NCBI RefSeq assembly: GCF_005771495.1
Contig: NZ_VAUW01000035.1
Coordinates: forward strand, 1 to 46,026
DNA from: Maribacter sp. ACAM166
GTDB lineage: Bacteria > Bacteroidota > Bacteroidia > Flavobacteriales > Flavobacteriaceae
Length of the DNA: 46,026 nucleotides
Reading direction: 5' to 3'
Shown: positions 27,552 through 36,380 of the stretch, in pieces
Layout of the letters: each line of letters starts with the position of its first letter
Numbering within the stretch: position 1 is the first letter of the stretch
The notes under the pieces: generated by a model
What the model was told of the DNA's origin: nothing
The model's input: only the letters and a program-made list of their open reading frames with translations
The model's database searches: none
Made by a program: the position numbers and the translations under genes

Positions 27552-27761
27552 ATGGAATTGAACAGATATGAAACGGTAGAGAGGGTAATAAAAAAACTAG
27601 ATAATAAAATCAACAAACTTCTAAATGAAGATATATTAAAATCTAAAGAATTATCAATACTTATTGATTTGAGAGGTATATATATAAAGGAATACGAGGG
27701 ATTGACACGTAGTAAAAACACCCACGAGATGTTTAAAAAGGAAAATGGATATGGAAAATAA
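27552..27761 (+). CDS. Small charged helical protein
   Basis: 69 residues, rich in K, E, L and I, predicted mostly helical (VERVIKKLDNKINKLLNEDILKSKELSIL). No signal peptide or membrane segment. The 3' end overlaps the following HTH gene by 17 bases in a different frame, suggesting translational coupling. The pair could be a regulator and partner such as a small antitoxin-like or excisionase module (inference). No alanine. Confidence 0.5.
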   Translation: MELNRYETVERVIKKLDNKINKLLNEDILKSKELSILIDLRGIYIKEYEGLTRSKNTHEMFKKENGYGK

Positions 27762-27945
27762 TCAAAGAATAACAAAACAAGAACTAGAAAAGATATATGG
27801 GGTTGATAGAACCACAATAGAAGTCTGGAGAAAGAGATACGGACTCCCAATTATAGAAATATCATCACATTCAAAATACATCAGGAGAGAGGATTTAATC
27901 GATTGGGAAGATAGGATGAAGACGAATTTGGAGGTTGAGGTATAA
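27745..27945 (+). CDS. Excisionase/MerR-like HTH DNA-binding protein
   Basis: 66 residues (64 if the second ATG at 27751 is used). The fold signature ITKQELEKIYGVDRTTIEVWRKRYGLPI...SKYIRREDLIDWE is that of a short winged HTH of the HTH_17/excisionase type. The recognition helix is around residues 19-32, followed by the Y-I-R-x-x-D-L x-x-W tail. Such proteins regulate or direct excision of mobile elements. It overlaps the upstream small gene by 17 bases and converges on the HNH gene 34 bases away. No alanine, although this fold usually has several. Confidence 0.65.
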   Translation: MDMENNQRITKQELEKIYGVDRTTIEVWRKRYGLPIIEISSHSKYIRREDLIDWEDRMKTNLEVEV

Positions 27946-27979
27946 AAATGAAACACCATCAAATTTCCAGTTTGACATA

Positions 27980-28903
27980 CTATCCTTTAAATCCTATCCA
28001 AAACTTCTTTGGAAAATTCTTCTCATTCGATAACCGAAGTTCCTCTAAATGTTTATCAGATATTCCTTTGGAATCCAGAACCTCAACCAGTTCTAAATTT
28101 CTGTTTTCAAGTCTTTGAATTTCAGATTCATCAACTATTCTATTTGATTTGGAAGAATTACATCCTTTATGAGTGTAAACAAGATTCCATAAATCATCAG
28201 AATACATAAAAGACCAAGGAATAACATGGTCTATTGATATATCTCCTTCAAAATCCTCCCCACATATAAAACATTTTTTATCAGATAGAGTAAGATACTT
28301 ATGGAACTTGGATAGTGATTTCCTACGGATATTTCCTCTATCAGTAATCTTTATCTTTTGTGATATCCTTGGTGAGGAATTGAAATTTTCAAGGATTTGA
28401 GACCATCTGTAATTGATTATCTCAAAGAGTAAATCCGAATACTCCTTTAATATTTCAGGATTTGGTAATACAATGATTTCTTTCCCTTTATCCAATTCGT
28501 AAAGAGAAAATTCTTTTCTATCAACTTTAAGAAACCGATAACTTACATCCTTTTTTAACTGATTATTCAAGAACTTGATATCTAAATCGATTTCATCCTC
28601 CACTCGTTCAAACTTAATGGGTTTAAACCCATTCACCTTTTGAAATTCTTTAATTTTCTCTTTCACGTAGGTTACTAAAACTGGAGGTTTTTTTGGGTTC
28701 GGACTTTGTTGTAAATCGAAGAAAATTGTTTGGTTCCAGTAATATTTGAACATATTCTTTGAAATCCTATCAAAGGATATTATAGAATTGTTTCCACCCT
28801 CCAAACAACACTCTACAATGGACTTACTCCATCCCATTTTATAAGTGTTATCTATACTTCCATTCTTTATAACCGTGAACCAGTCTTTAAGGGTATTATC
28901 CAA
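27980..28903 (-). CDS. HNH endonuclease-domain protein
   Basis: 307 residues. The C-terminal third holds a canonical HNH module: zinc knuckle C211-x-x-C214, D225-H226 in ISIDHVIPWSF, N240 in DLWNLV and C248-N-S-S-K. The N-terminal 200 residues are unassigned, with an N-terminal WSKSIVECCLEGG helix seen in restriction-associated HNH proteins. The gene overlaps the upstream PD-(D/E)XK nuclease by 8 bases (ATG inside its end), so the two are translationally coupled at the end of the hsd operon. Likely a DNA nuclease in defence. Zero alanine in 307 residues. Confidence 0.8.
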   Translation of the reverse strand: MDNTLKDWFTVIKNGSIDNTYKMGWSKSIVECCLEGGNNSIISFDRISKNMFKYYWNQTIFFDLQQSPNPKKPPVLVTYVKEKIKEFQKVNGFKPIKFERVEDEIDLDIKFLNNQLKKDVSYRFLKVDRKEFSLYELDKGKEIIVLPNPEILKEYSDLLFEIINYRWSQILENFNSSPRISQKIKITDRGNIRRKSLSKFHKYLTLSDKKCFICGEDFEGDISIDHVIPWSFMYSDDLWNLVYTHKGCNSSKSNRIVDESEIQRLENRNLELVEVLDSKGISDKHLEELRLSNEKNFPKKFWIGFKG

Positions 28904-30089
28904 GGTGATTTTTCATTTCTATCAATTCCTCTGAGTGTTCCAAGAACTTTTTTTCTACTTTTTGAATGACTGTAGTTATTTTGTTTAAAAACTTATTTAC
29001 TTCCTTTCTTATTTCTTCATCAGACATCGATAGAATATCTTCAAAATTAAATTTTTCTTTTTTAGAATAATTTATTGTCCATGTCCTACTCTTTGTTTCC
29101 TTAAAACCATCTATTTCTAAAAGTATTTCCTCCAGTCTATTTCTATCATATTTATCATCAGTTCGGGAAATCACTGTTTTAAAATTTAAGTTATTTGAAG
29201 TCTCGTTCATTCGAATTTCAAAAAGAAAAGTTTCACCAAAGGTCCAACCATTCCGGATCCTTTTATTATAATAGACTAAATCTTTAGTTGTTTCAGTCAA
29301 AAACCTTACAAATTGTTTGTTTTGAGAACCCAAAATCCACCCTCTTTTAGTTACCTCTTCTCTCATGATTTCACCTAAATCATCAACCAATTCAGGTCTG
29401 TGTTCTATAATGAAATCGAAAAGTTCTTTATGATTATGATATATACGTTTTGATAGTTCGGTTAATTTGTCAGTACCCATTAATTCTCTCTTAATAATTG
29501 TTATATAATATTTTACCTGATCATTTATTGAATCTCCATAAACCGAAATTATCCTTTCAAGTGTTTCAACAATGAATTCATAAGAAATTGAGAAATATCT
29601 ATCAGTTTCTTCAAGTGATGAGTCTCCGAAAGGGGTTAGGTAAACAAAGGTTTTTTTATGTTCCGGGAATTGTGAATTTACAATACCTAAGTACCTTGAT
29701 AGTTGATTGGAATGTTCTTTGGAAAGGACTTTGTTTTCAACACAGACTATTACATCATTAAGTTTTATTAAAACATCGATATTTTTCCACTCCCTAAAGA
29801 TTTCAACCTTGGTCAAATCCATTCCCTCAACATCCACTTGGTCTACATTATCAAACTTATCAGAAGAAAAAACTTCCCTTAAAAAACGTTTCAAAAATAT
29901 ATCCCCAAGTTTATGGGATTGATTGGGATTGAGTAACCATGATAAAAAGTTAGAGTGTCTAATCTCAGTTTTAGAAATTTTAAGAATGGAGAAAATATTT
30001 GGGTTTTTTAAACCTAAATCCAACTTATCAAATTCTTCATCTTTTAAGAGTCCATCATACTTTTCTTTTAATTCCTGTATTTCCAACAC
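28896..30089 (-). CDS. PD-(D/E)XK nuclease-family protein
   Basis: 397 residues starting at a GTG, 2 bases after the stop of the broken small gene. The N-terminal block TEIRHSNFLSWLLNPNQSHKLGDIFLKRF (about 41-69) and the catalytic core fit the PDDEXK_4 type of stand-alone nuclease. The core residues are D105 in NIDVLIK, E118-N-K120 in CVENKV and QL at 129-130. Members are often found in defence islands. The C-terminal 150 residues (EIRMNETSNN and after) are unassigned. Overlaps the HNH gene by 8 bases. Zero alanine. Confidence 0.8.
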   Translation of the reverse strand: MLEIQELKEKYDGLLKDEEFDKLDLGLKNPNIFSILKISKTEIRHSNFLSWLLNPNQSHKLGDIFLKRFLREVFSSDKFDNVDQVDVEGMDLTKVEIFREWKNIDVLIKLNDVIVCVENKVLSKEHSNQLSRYLGIVNSQFPEHKKTFVYLTPFGDSSLEETDRYFSISYEFIVETLERIISVYGDSINDQVKYYITIIKRELMGTDKLTELSKRIYHNHKELFDFIIEHRPELVDDLGEIMREEVTKRGWILGSQNKQFVRFLTETTKDLVYYNKRIRNGWTFGETFLFEIRMNETSNNLNFKTVISRTDDKYDRNRLEEILLEIDGFKETKSRTWTINYSKKEKFNFEDILSMSDEEIRKEVNKFLNKITTVIQKVEKKFLEHSEELIEMKNHLG

Positions 30090-30091
30090 AA

Positions 30092-30364
30092 TTATTTCTT
30101 TGAGTTATTCTCGATTAAATAAACTTTCTTGTCTTCAAGTTTAACCTTGTTCCGATATGAGATTCCTCCGTCTTTACTTTGAATATCACTAATATCTATA
30201 CTTCTTTCCTTAAACTGTTCTCTGATTACACCTAGGTAGATACTCCTAACTACACCTCATCCTCTATTATCCACTTGTTCGTTAAACCTTTCTAAAAATT
30301 CTTGGTCATTTAATAAAGATAATCTCTTTGTGAACTTTAGATATTCTTCTTTCTGATCAATCAT
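30092..30364 (-). pseudogene. 90-codon operon gene interrupted by one TGA
   Basis: Between hsdR (3 bases away) and the PD-(D/E)XK gene (2 bases away) lies a frame from ATG at 30364 to TAA at 30092. It has one internal stop, TGA at 30259-30257 (codon 36). Context VDNRG-stop-GVVRSIY suggests that a tryptophan TGG became TGA by a single G to A change. Downstream the frame stays protein-like (YLGVIREQFKERSIDIS, LEDKKVYLIEN). A small charged helical protein of unknown function that fits exactly into the packed operon. A reversible or recoded stop is less likely than simple inactivation. Confidence 0.65.
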
Positions 30365-30367
30365 ATT

Positions 30368-33319
30368 TTACCCTCTCAAATCTCTATTATATTCCTTGTA
30401 CATACCCTCCAAAATCATAGGGAATACCTTTGGGTTCATTATCTTTTTATAGAACTCCAATCGATCTCCATAATATTCAGAAACCTCCCCACCGAGTTCT
30501 TTTTTGAACCAATCCTTTTTATCACTCTCAGAATTATCACCCATCATTACGGAAACAAGATCCTCATTGTTTTTTAATCTCTCCGTAACCTGTTTTAAAT
30601 CCACCTTGTCTTCATCCGAGAGTTCAATACCGTAAACTTCATTGATACGTAAAATGATATGGGATAAAAGATCCAATTGTTCCTCTTTTGGGATACCACC
30701 CGTACCATCTGACATTGGGTCTATTTCCCCTCCTTTATCTTCTAAGGATAACCGAGATTCACCCATCATCTGGATCCGTAACGAACCTAAATCTATGGAA
30801 TCCGTAATATCTATACGTTCAGATTCTCCCTTGGGTAGTTTCTTGTTTAAGAACCTAAGGAACACATATAGTTTTTCCCAACTGATCTCAGTAAAATTAA
30901 TAATCTGTGAGATATAGGAATACAACCGAATAAAGGATTGGATTTTGGATTTAAAATCCTCTCGTTGTTCATCGTTCTCTAAGTTCTTCCAGTTATCAAC
31001 CACCTCCCCAATAATGGGTTGTAAACGTTCATCGGTATCCGTGTACTTATAAAACTCCATACAGAACCTATCTATGTGATCATCCGTAAAAATGGTGAAG
31101 GATTCTATTTGGTTTTGTAGATCATAGAGTTTGTCTGGTTCTGTTTCTCCTGTTAAAACGGTTGAGGTATAAAAGGGTTGGAACGATTCAACGATATCCT
31201 CCGTATCATTTACAAAATCAAGAACGAACGTATCCGTTTTACCACTCTTGGTTCTATTCAATCGTGAAAGTGTTTGTACACATTGTACCCCACTTAATTT
31301 TTTATCCACATACATCGAGTGTACCAAGGGTTCATCAAACCCTGTTTGGAATTTGTTGGATACAATGAGTAACCTGAACCGTGGATCTTTCAATCCACTT
31401 GGAATATCAGATCCTTCCAATCCATTTTCCTTGTTCAAAGATTTTTCGGTGTATTCCGTTGGATTTCCCTCTATATTCACCGTACCACTAAAACCTACCA
31501 AACACGAGTACGATAATCCTCTTTGTTTCATCTGTTTTACCATCTCTTGAAAAAAGAGAACACAATGTATACGTGAACGTACCACCACCATTCCCCTTCC
31601 TCTACCATTTATCTTTTTGGAGGTAACAGAGGTAAAATGATTTAATATAATGGTTACTTTTTGGTTGATGGTAACCTCGTGAGAATCTACATAACGTATC
31701 AGTTGTTCCATCACTTTTCCTTGTGGAACTTCTTTATCTTCCCCTTCGTTCTGTTTTATTTTAAAGTACCGTTTGTAGGTGGTGTAATGTTCCAATACAT
31801 CTAAAGTGAATCCTTCAAAAATGGATTGTTTCATCGAGTAGGAATGGAATGGTTCAAACTTTCCATCTTCATTCTTTCTACCGAACAACTCCATAGTTTT
31901 GTTCTTGGGTGTACCCGTGAACCCGAAGAAGGAAATATGGGATTGTTTTCCTCTTGATTCAATTTCCTTACGGATCATTTCCTCGTAATCTATTTCACCA
32001 TCCTCATCCTCTATTACCTCAACGGAGAGGGATTTTTTAAGGTGTTTGGATGTTTCCCCACTTTGGGAGGAATGTACTTCATCTATGACTACCCCAAAGG
32101 TTTGTCCCTTTAATTGGGATATGGTTTCGGAAATAACAGGGAACTTCTGAATGGTGGTAACAATGATATCCTTTCCCCTTTCCAAAAACTCCTTTAATTG
32201 TTTGGAGTTGATATCCACAGGGTTCACCACCCCATCCGTTTGTTGTAGATCTTTAAGGGTTTTTTGTAATTGGTTATCCAACACTTTACGATCGGTAATT
32301 ACCAAAATGGTATCGAACATTCTTTTGGTATCTTCCTTGGTTTTATAGAGAGAGGTTAACGTATGGGATAACCACCCAATACTAAAGGATTTTCCTGATC
32401 CCGTGGTATGTTGTACAAGGTAATTATGACCGACCCCTTCTTCTTTTATCTTGTTTCTAATGGAACGGATAACATCCAACTGATGGTATCTTGGAAAAAT
32501 AAGTACCTCACTTTTTTCAATGACTACTTTTTGTAGTTTCTCGTTCCACTCCTTACTTTTTTCTATGGATACGAGAACAAAGTTCTCAATAATATCCAAG
32601 AGGGATTTGGGAACTAGAATTTCGTTCCATAAATACTCTGATCGGTAATCATCTGTAACGGGTGGGTTTTCTATTCCTTTATTATAGGGTAGGAACTTTG
32701 TTTTAACCCCTCCCAAACGAGTGGTCATAGATACGTTATCGTTATCTACACAGAAATGTACCAAACACCGTTTAAACTGTAACAGGGGTTCTCCTAATGG
32801 GTTTCTATCGTACTTGTATTGGTTCTCAGAGTTCCTAATATTCTGTCCTGTGAGTTGGTTCTTCAACTCCATTGTAATAATGGGAATACCGTTCAAGAAC
32901 AACACGATATCAATGGAATTTTCATTCTTGTTGGAATAGTGGAGTTGACGAACGGAAATGAACCGATTTTTCTCGTAGTTGGATTGATGATCGGGGTTTA
33001 AACCACTCTTGGGTTCAAAGTAAACCAGATCAAAGGAACACCCTCTTGTATTTACTCCTTTACGGAGAACATCTATAACCCCTCTTTTGGAGATTTGATC
33101 GTTTACAATTTTACTCAGTTGTTTATCTGTAGAGGTATCAAACTGTTTGTACAGTTTATCGTATTCCTCTTGTTGGGTAGATTTAATGAACCCAATGAGT
33201 TCTTCTTGAAGTTGACATTGGTTCTTATCGTACTCGGTATATAAACGAGAGGTGTATCCGTGTTTTACAAGGGATTGTTCTATATGTTTTTCAAAACGTT
33301 CTTCGTTGGGTTTTCTCAT
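30368..33319 (-). CDS. hsdR: Type I restriction endonuclease subunit R
   Basis: 983 residues, typical HsdR size. The N-terminal nuclease core has D137 and E151-L-K153 (IDIVLF...TMELKNQ). The SF2 translocase motor has Walker A TGSGKS at 306-311, Walker B written as IDEVH (normally DEAH/DECH), the FTGTP motif III and LSRLNRT motif VI. It cuts and translocates DNA in complex with HsdM and HsdS. Its ATG overlaps the hsdS stop by 4 bases (ATGA). There is not one alanine in 983 residues, and conserved family alanines are replaced (V, S, E, N), which is unique in my experience. Otherwise all motifs look functional. Confidence 0.93.
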   Translation of the reverse strand: MRKPNEERFEKHIEQSLVKHGYTSRLYTEYDKNQCQLQEELIGFIKSTQQEEYDKLYKQFDTSTDKQLSKIVNDQISKRGVIDVLRKGVNTRGCSFDLVYFEPKSGLNPDHQSNYEKNRFISVRQLHYSNKNENSIDIVLFLNGIPIITMELKNQLTGQNIRNSENQYKYDRNPLGEPLLQFKRCLVHFCVDNDNVSMTTRLGGVKTKFLPYNKGIENPPVTDDYRSEYLWNEILVPKSLLDIIENFVLVSIEKSKEWNEKLQKVVIEKSEVLIFPRYHQLDVIRSIRNKIKEEGVGHNYLVQHTTGSGKSFSIGWLSHTLTSLYKTKEDTKRMFDTILVITDRKVLDNQLQKTLKDLQQTDGVVNPVDINSKQLKEFLERGKDIIVTTIQKFPVISETISQLKGQTFGVVIDEVHSSQSGETSKHLKKSLSVEVIEDEDGEIDYEEMIRKEIESRGKQSHISFFGFTGTPKNKTMELFGRKNEDGKFEPFHSYSMKQSIFEGFTLDVLEHYTTYKRYFKIKQNEGEDKEVPQGKVMEQLIRYVDSHEVTINQKVTIILNHFTSVTSKKINGRGRGMVVVRSRIHCVLFFQEMVKQMKQRGLSYSCLVGFSGTVNIEGNPTEYTEKSLNKENGLEGSDIPSGLKDPRFRLLIVSNKFQTGFDEPLVHSMYVDKKLSGVQCVQTLSRLNRTKSGKTDTFVLDFVNDTEDIVESFQPFYTSTVLTGETEPDKLYDLQNQIESFTIFTDDHIDRFCMEFYKYTDTDERLQPIIGEVVDNWKNLENDEQREDFKSKIQSFIRLYSYISQIINFTEISWEKLYVFLRFLNKKLPKGESERIDITDSIDLGSLRIQMMGESRLSLEDKGGEIDPMSDGTGGIPKEEQLDLLSHIILRINEVYGIELSDEDKVDLKQVTERLKNNEDLVSVMMGDNSESDKKDWFKKELGGEVSEYYGDRLEFYKKIMNPKVFPMILEGMYKEYNRDLRG

Positions 33320-34590
33320 ACGGTTTGGGATTCTAAATTCAACGAATGATCTTCTTCACAAACTCGTATTTTACCCGTGACTACTTCTAAGATAAGGGAT
33401 TGACGGTATTCTTTAAGGAGTTCTATTTTATTTTGTTCTAATTGGATAAGGGTATCTATCTCCTTTGTTTGTTCATCTAAATATTCAACGATTTGTTGTT
33501 GTTCTTTTATCGGAGGATAAATAATTTCAGTATTCATGATGATTTCAGGTGATACCCTGGGTAGTTTAACACCAGTTGATTGTGAATCCAATAAATCAAT
33601 AATACCTTGATTAAAAAGTATATGATAAAAGTACTTATTAAGTAAATTTTCATTGGTTCTTAAAACTATCATTTCTCCTAATGAATATCCATCGTATTCA
33701 GTAAAAAGGATTTTCTTTAAGTACAACCTTAATTTATTTAGAAGTACATCTCCACTAATAAACTTCATTCCTTCACTTCCATGTTCTGAATAGAGATTAA
33801 AACAAACTCCTGTATTTGACTCAACATTTTCAGGTGAAATCTTAATATCTAATTTATCCGGTTGATCTTTCTCGGAAATATGATTTACTCCATATTTCAT
33901 TTTAAAACAACCCCAATGACTCGGAATCTCCCCAATCCATTCCACACCAGAATCTTTCATTACCACATTGGGATCAAGACCTTTGGTTACCACGTGGTTT
34001 ATTAAAGAGGTTCGTTTCTCTCTAAGGATTTCTATCTTCCTTTCTTTCTTTTGAAGTAGGGAATCTATCTTTTGAGTTTTATCATCTAAATAGGATACGA
34101 TTTGTTGTTGTTCTTTTAGAGGGGGAACAACCAAACTTGAATTATATATATCAGAATTTGACAAGTGTTTTACGGTTGTATAATAAGTTAAATCATTGAT
34201 GACTTGTAAATCGAATGGTAAAACATAGAACAAAAACCTTCTTGAAACTGAGTTAAATTCTTTTATAGAACAACATCTTTGATTAAGTAAAACATCATTA
34301 TTATCCCACCAACGGATATTAAAATCACCATCCATTCCAATTAGAAGGTCTCCTCTTTTTACTACATATTCTTCTTTATATTCTCCCTTATAAAAAGTTT
34401 CAGAACTACCAGATGTTATATCCCTTATCCTGAGAATAGGAAAACCTTCTTCTTTATCAAATAATTCAGACTTAAATGGAAAACCACTTAAAACACTAGT
34501 ATGAAACTTGTATTTAGTATTTAACCAATGATTCGGAATCTCTCCAATCCACTCCACACCAGAATCCTTATAAGAACTGTATTTATTCAT
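33316..34590 (-). CDS. hsdS: Type I restriction specificity subunit S
   Basis: 424 residues with the two-fold HsdS layout: two target-recognition domains, each opened by DSGVEWIGEIP (residues 9-19 and about 213-223). Each is closed by a KEQQQIV-Y-LD helix leading into a long coiled coil (about 155-205 and 358-405). The two recognition domains differ, implying an asymmetric bipartite DNA target. Overlaps hsdM by 8 bases and hsdR by 4. Zero alanine: the usual KEQQAIA helix reads KEQQQIV and the C-terminal EAVTGKI reads EVVTGKI. Confidence 0.9.
   Translation of the reverse strand: MNKYSSYKDSGVEWIGEIPNHWLNTKYKFHTSVLSGFPFKSELFDKEEGFPILRIRDITSGSSETFYKGEYKEEYVVKRGDLLIGMDGDFNIRWWDNNDVLLNQRCCSIKEFNSVSRRFLFYVLPFDLQVINDLTYYTTVKHLSNSDIYNSSLVVPPLKEQQQIVSYLDDKTQKIDSLLQKKERKIEILREKRTSLINHVVTKGLDPNVVMKDSGVEWIGEIPSHWGCFKMKYGVNHISEKDQPDKLDIKISPENVESNTGVCFNLYSEHGSEGMKFISGDVLLNKLRLYLKKILFTEYDGYSLGEMIVLRTNENLLNKYFYHILFNQGIIDLLDSQSTGVKLPRVSPEIIMNTEIIYPPIKEQQQIVEYLDEQTKEIDTLIQLEQNKIELLKEYRQSLILEVVTGKIRVCEEDHSLNLESQTV
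33488..34569 (-). repeat. Intragenic direct repeats in the two halves of hsdS
   Basis: Positions 33921-33957 and 34533-34569 match at 34 of 37 bases and encode DSGVEWIGEIP. Positions 33488-33509 and 34097-34118 are identical over 22 bases and encode the EQQQIV helix. The spacing is about 610 bases. Such repeats are natural substrates for recombination that swaps or drops recognition domains. Confidence 0.75.
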
Positions 34591-36289
34591 TTACAATCTC
34601 TTTAAAGATTCCTTCACTTTCCTTTTCCAACTCCAATAAATCCTTTGTAATATCTCCCAAACTTCTCAGAGGTTTGTATTCATAGAAATATTTGGTAAAG
34701 TTTATTTCATATCCCACTTTATCCTTATCCCGATCCATCCAACTATTGGGTAAATGGGGTTTTACTTCTCTATTGTAGTATTCCTCAATATCCTCAGTAA
34801 GTGGAATACGTTCATTATCCCTTAGTTTGGTATTGGGTTTTGGATTTCCCTTTTTATCCTTCACCACTTTATCATTCTTCATTGTAGGTTGTTCTATGGT
34901 AACCTTGGTATACCCGAAGAACTCATTATCAAAAATCTTAGAGAACTCATTTTCCTTAAAGTTGTGATAGGTTTTTATGATTTCACCTGTTTGATTAGAG
35001 GATATTTCTTTTCGTTTACTCCCCAAAGATTTTTTCATCGGTTTATAAAAAGTAGAACCATCTATCAATTGAACTTTTCCTTTTCGGTTGTGTTTCTTTT
35101 TGTTGGTAACGATCCAAATATAGGTGGAGATACCCGTATTAAAAAAGAGTTGATCGGGTAGGGAAACCACACATTCCAACCAATCCTTTTCTATGATCCA
35201 TCTTCGTATTTCAGATTCCCCACTACCACCATCACCAGTAAAGAGGGGAGAACCATTAAAAACGATCCCTATACGAGAACCATCATCCTTCATTTTAGAA
35301 ACAAGGTGTTGTAAAAACAACAAAGAACCATCTGAAACCCTTGGTGTACCCACACTAAATCTACCATACGGGTTTTTGGATTCCTCTTCTACAAATTCTT
35401 TTTCAGATTTCCAACTTACCCCAAAAGGAGGATTGGTAATCATATAATCGAATTTTTTACCCTCAAAATGGTCGTTGGATAGGGAAGAACCCAATTTAAT
35501 ACTATCTGGATCCTCTCCCGAAATCAACATATCCGATTTACAAATGGAGTAGGTATAGGGGTTTAGTTCCTGTCCTTGTAGGTTTAACCGAACCTTGTTA
35601 TCTATATTATTTTCAATCCATTCCTTCCCAATGGTTAACATACCACCCGTACCACAACACGGATCAAATATGGAACGTATGATTCCCTCTCCCTTTAAGT
35701 GATCATCACTTTCCGAAAACACAAGGGAAACCAATAATTTAACCACATCTCTTGGGGTGTAATGTTCCCCACTTGTTTCGTTGGACATTTCCGAGAATTT
35801 TCGGAGTAGTTCCTCAAAAACCTGTCCCATCATGTGGTTATCAACAACGTCTGGGTGTAAATCCACCTCGGTAAACTTATCGATCAACAAATAGAGTTTG
35901 TTGTTTTTAAGAAGTTTCTCAATGGGTTTATCCAATTGAAAATTCTCCAATATCTCAAATACGTTTTGAGAAAATCCGTTGATGTAATTTGGGAAGTTTA
36001 CTTTGAGACCGTTCGGATCACCCTTTAACCGTTGTAGATCGTAATTGGAGTGGTTAAAGAATTTTAACCCCGTTTGTTTTTTAATAATGGGGGTTGGATC
36101 AACCTCGTCCTTTAGTTCGTTGTAGAGTTCAAGAACCTGTTCTTTTTTAGGTTCTATGATACAATCTAACCTACGTAGAACAACAAAAGGTAAGATTACA
36201 TCTCCATACTCGTGTTGTTTGAATAATCCTCTCAGTACATCATCACATACATTCCAGATAAAAGAGGAAATTTCATTATGGTTGTTCAT
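34583..36289 (-). CDS. hsdM: Type I DNA methyltransferase subunit M
   Basis: 568 residues. N-terminal HsdM helical domain (FIWNVCDDVLRGLFKQHEY...ILPFVVLRRLDCI), the GEHYTPRDVVKLLV entry to the methylase core, SAM-binding motif I FDPCCGTGGML (usually DPACGTGGM) and the N6-adenine catalytic motif NPPF (TNPPFGVSW). It methylates adenine in the HsdS-specified target and is also part of the restriction complex. It is first in the six-gene packed operon, with hsdS overlapping by 8 bases. Zero alanine in 568 residues. An inverted repeat GACTA-AAAA-TAGTC at 36306-36319 lies just upstream and could be an operator. Confidence 0.93.
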   Translation of the reverse strand: MNNHNEISSFIWNVCDDVLRGLFKQHEYGDVILPFVVLRRLDCIIEPKKEQVLELYNELKDEVDPTPIIKKQTGLKFFNHSNYDLQRLKGDPNGLKVNFPNYINGFSQNVFEILENFQLDKPIEKLLKNNKLYLLIDKFTEVDLHPDVVDNHMMGQVFEELLRKFSEMSNETSGEHYTPRDVVKLLVSLVFSESDDHLKGEGIIRSIFDPCCGTGGMLTIGKEWIENNIDNKVRLNLQGQELNPYTYSICKSDMLISGEDPDSIKLGSSLSNDHFEGKKFDYMITNPPFGVSWKSEKEFVEEESKNPYGRFSVGTPRVSDGSLLFLQHLVSKMKDDGSRIGIVFNGSPLFTGDGGSGESEIRRWIIEKDWLECVVSLPDQLFFNTGISTYIWIVTNKKKHNRKGKVQLIDGSTFYKPMKKSLGSKRKEISSNQTGEIIKTYHNFKENEFSKIFDNEFFGYTKVTIEQPTMKNDKVVKDKKGNPKPNTKLRDNERIPLTEDIEEYYNREVKPHLPNSWMDRDKDKVGYEINFTKYFYEYKPLRSLGDITKDLLELEKESEGIFKEIVNE

Positions 36290-36380
36290 TCATTATTGGT
36301 TTAAGGACTAAAAATAGTCAAACCAAAGAGAATATTTTACGGAATCCCTTAATCTGATAAAAAGTAACGTTCAATTTCAA

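Noticed and set aside
27263..27850. Minus-strand 195-residue open frame
   Set aside because: Most of it is the opposite strand of the two plus-strand genes at 27552-27945 and has a hydrophobic, low-complexity translation. Only the last ~50 codons look protein-like and they lack a start.
30257..30259. Selenocysteine or other recoding of the internal TGA
   Set aside because: No selenocysteine insertion element or partner genes are visible, and the context fits a lost tryptophan codon.
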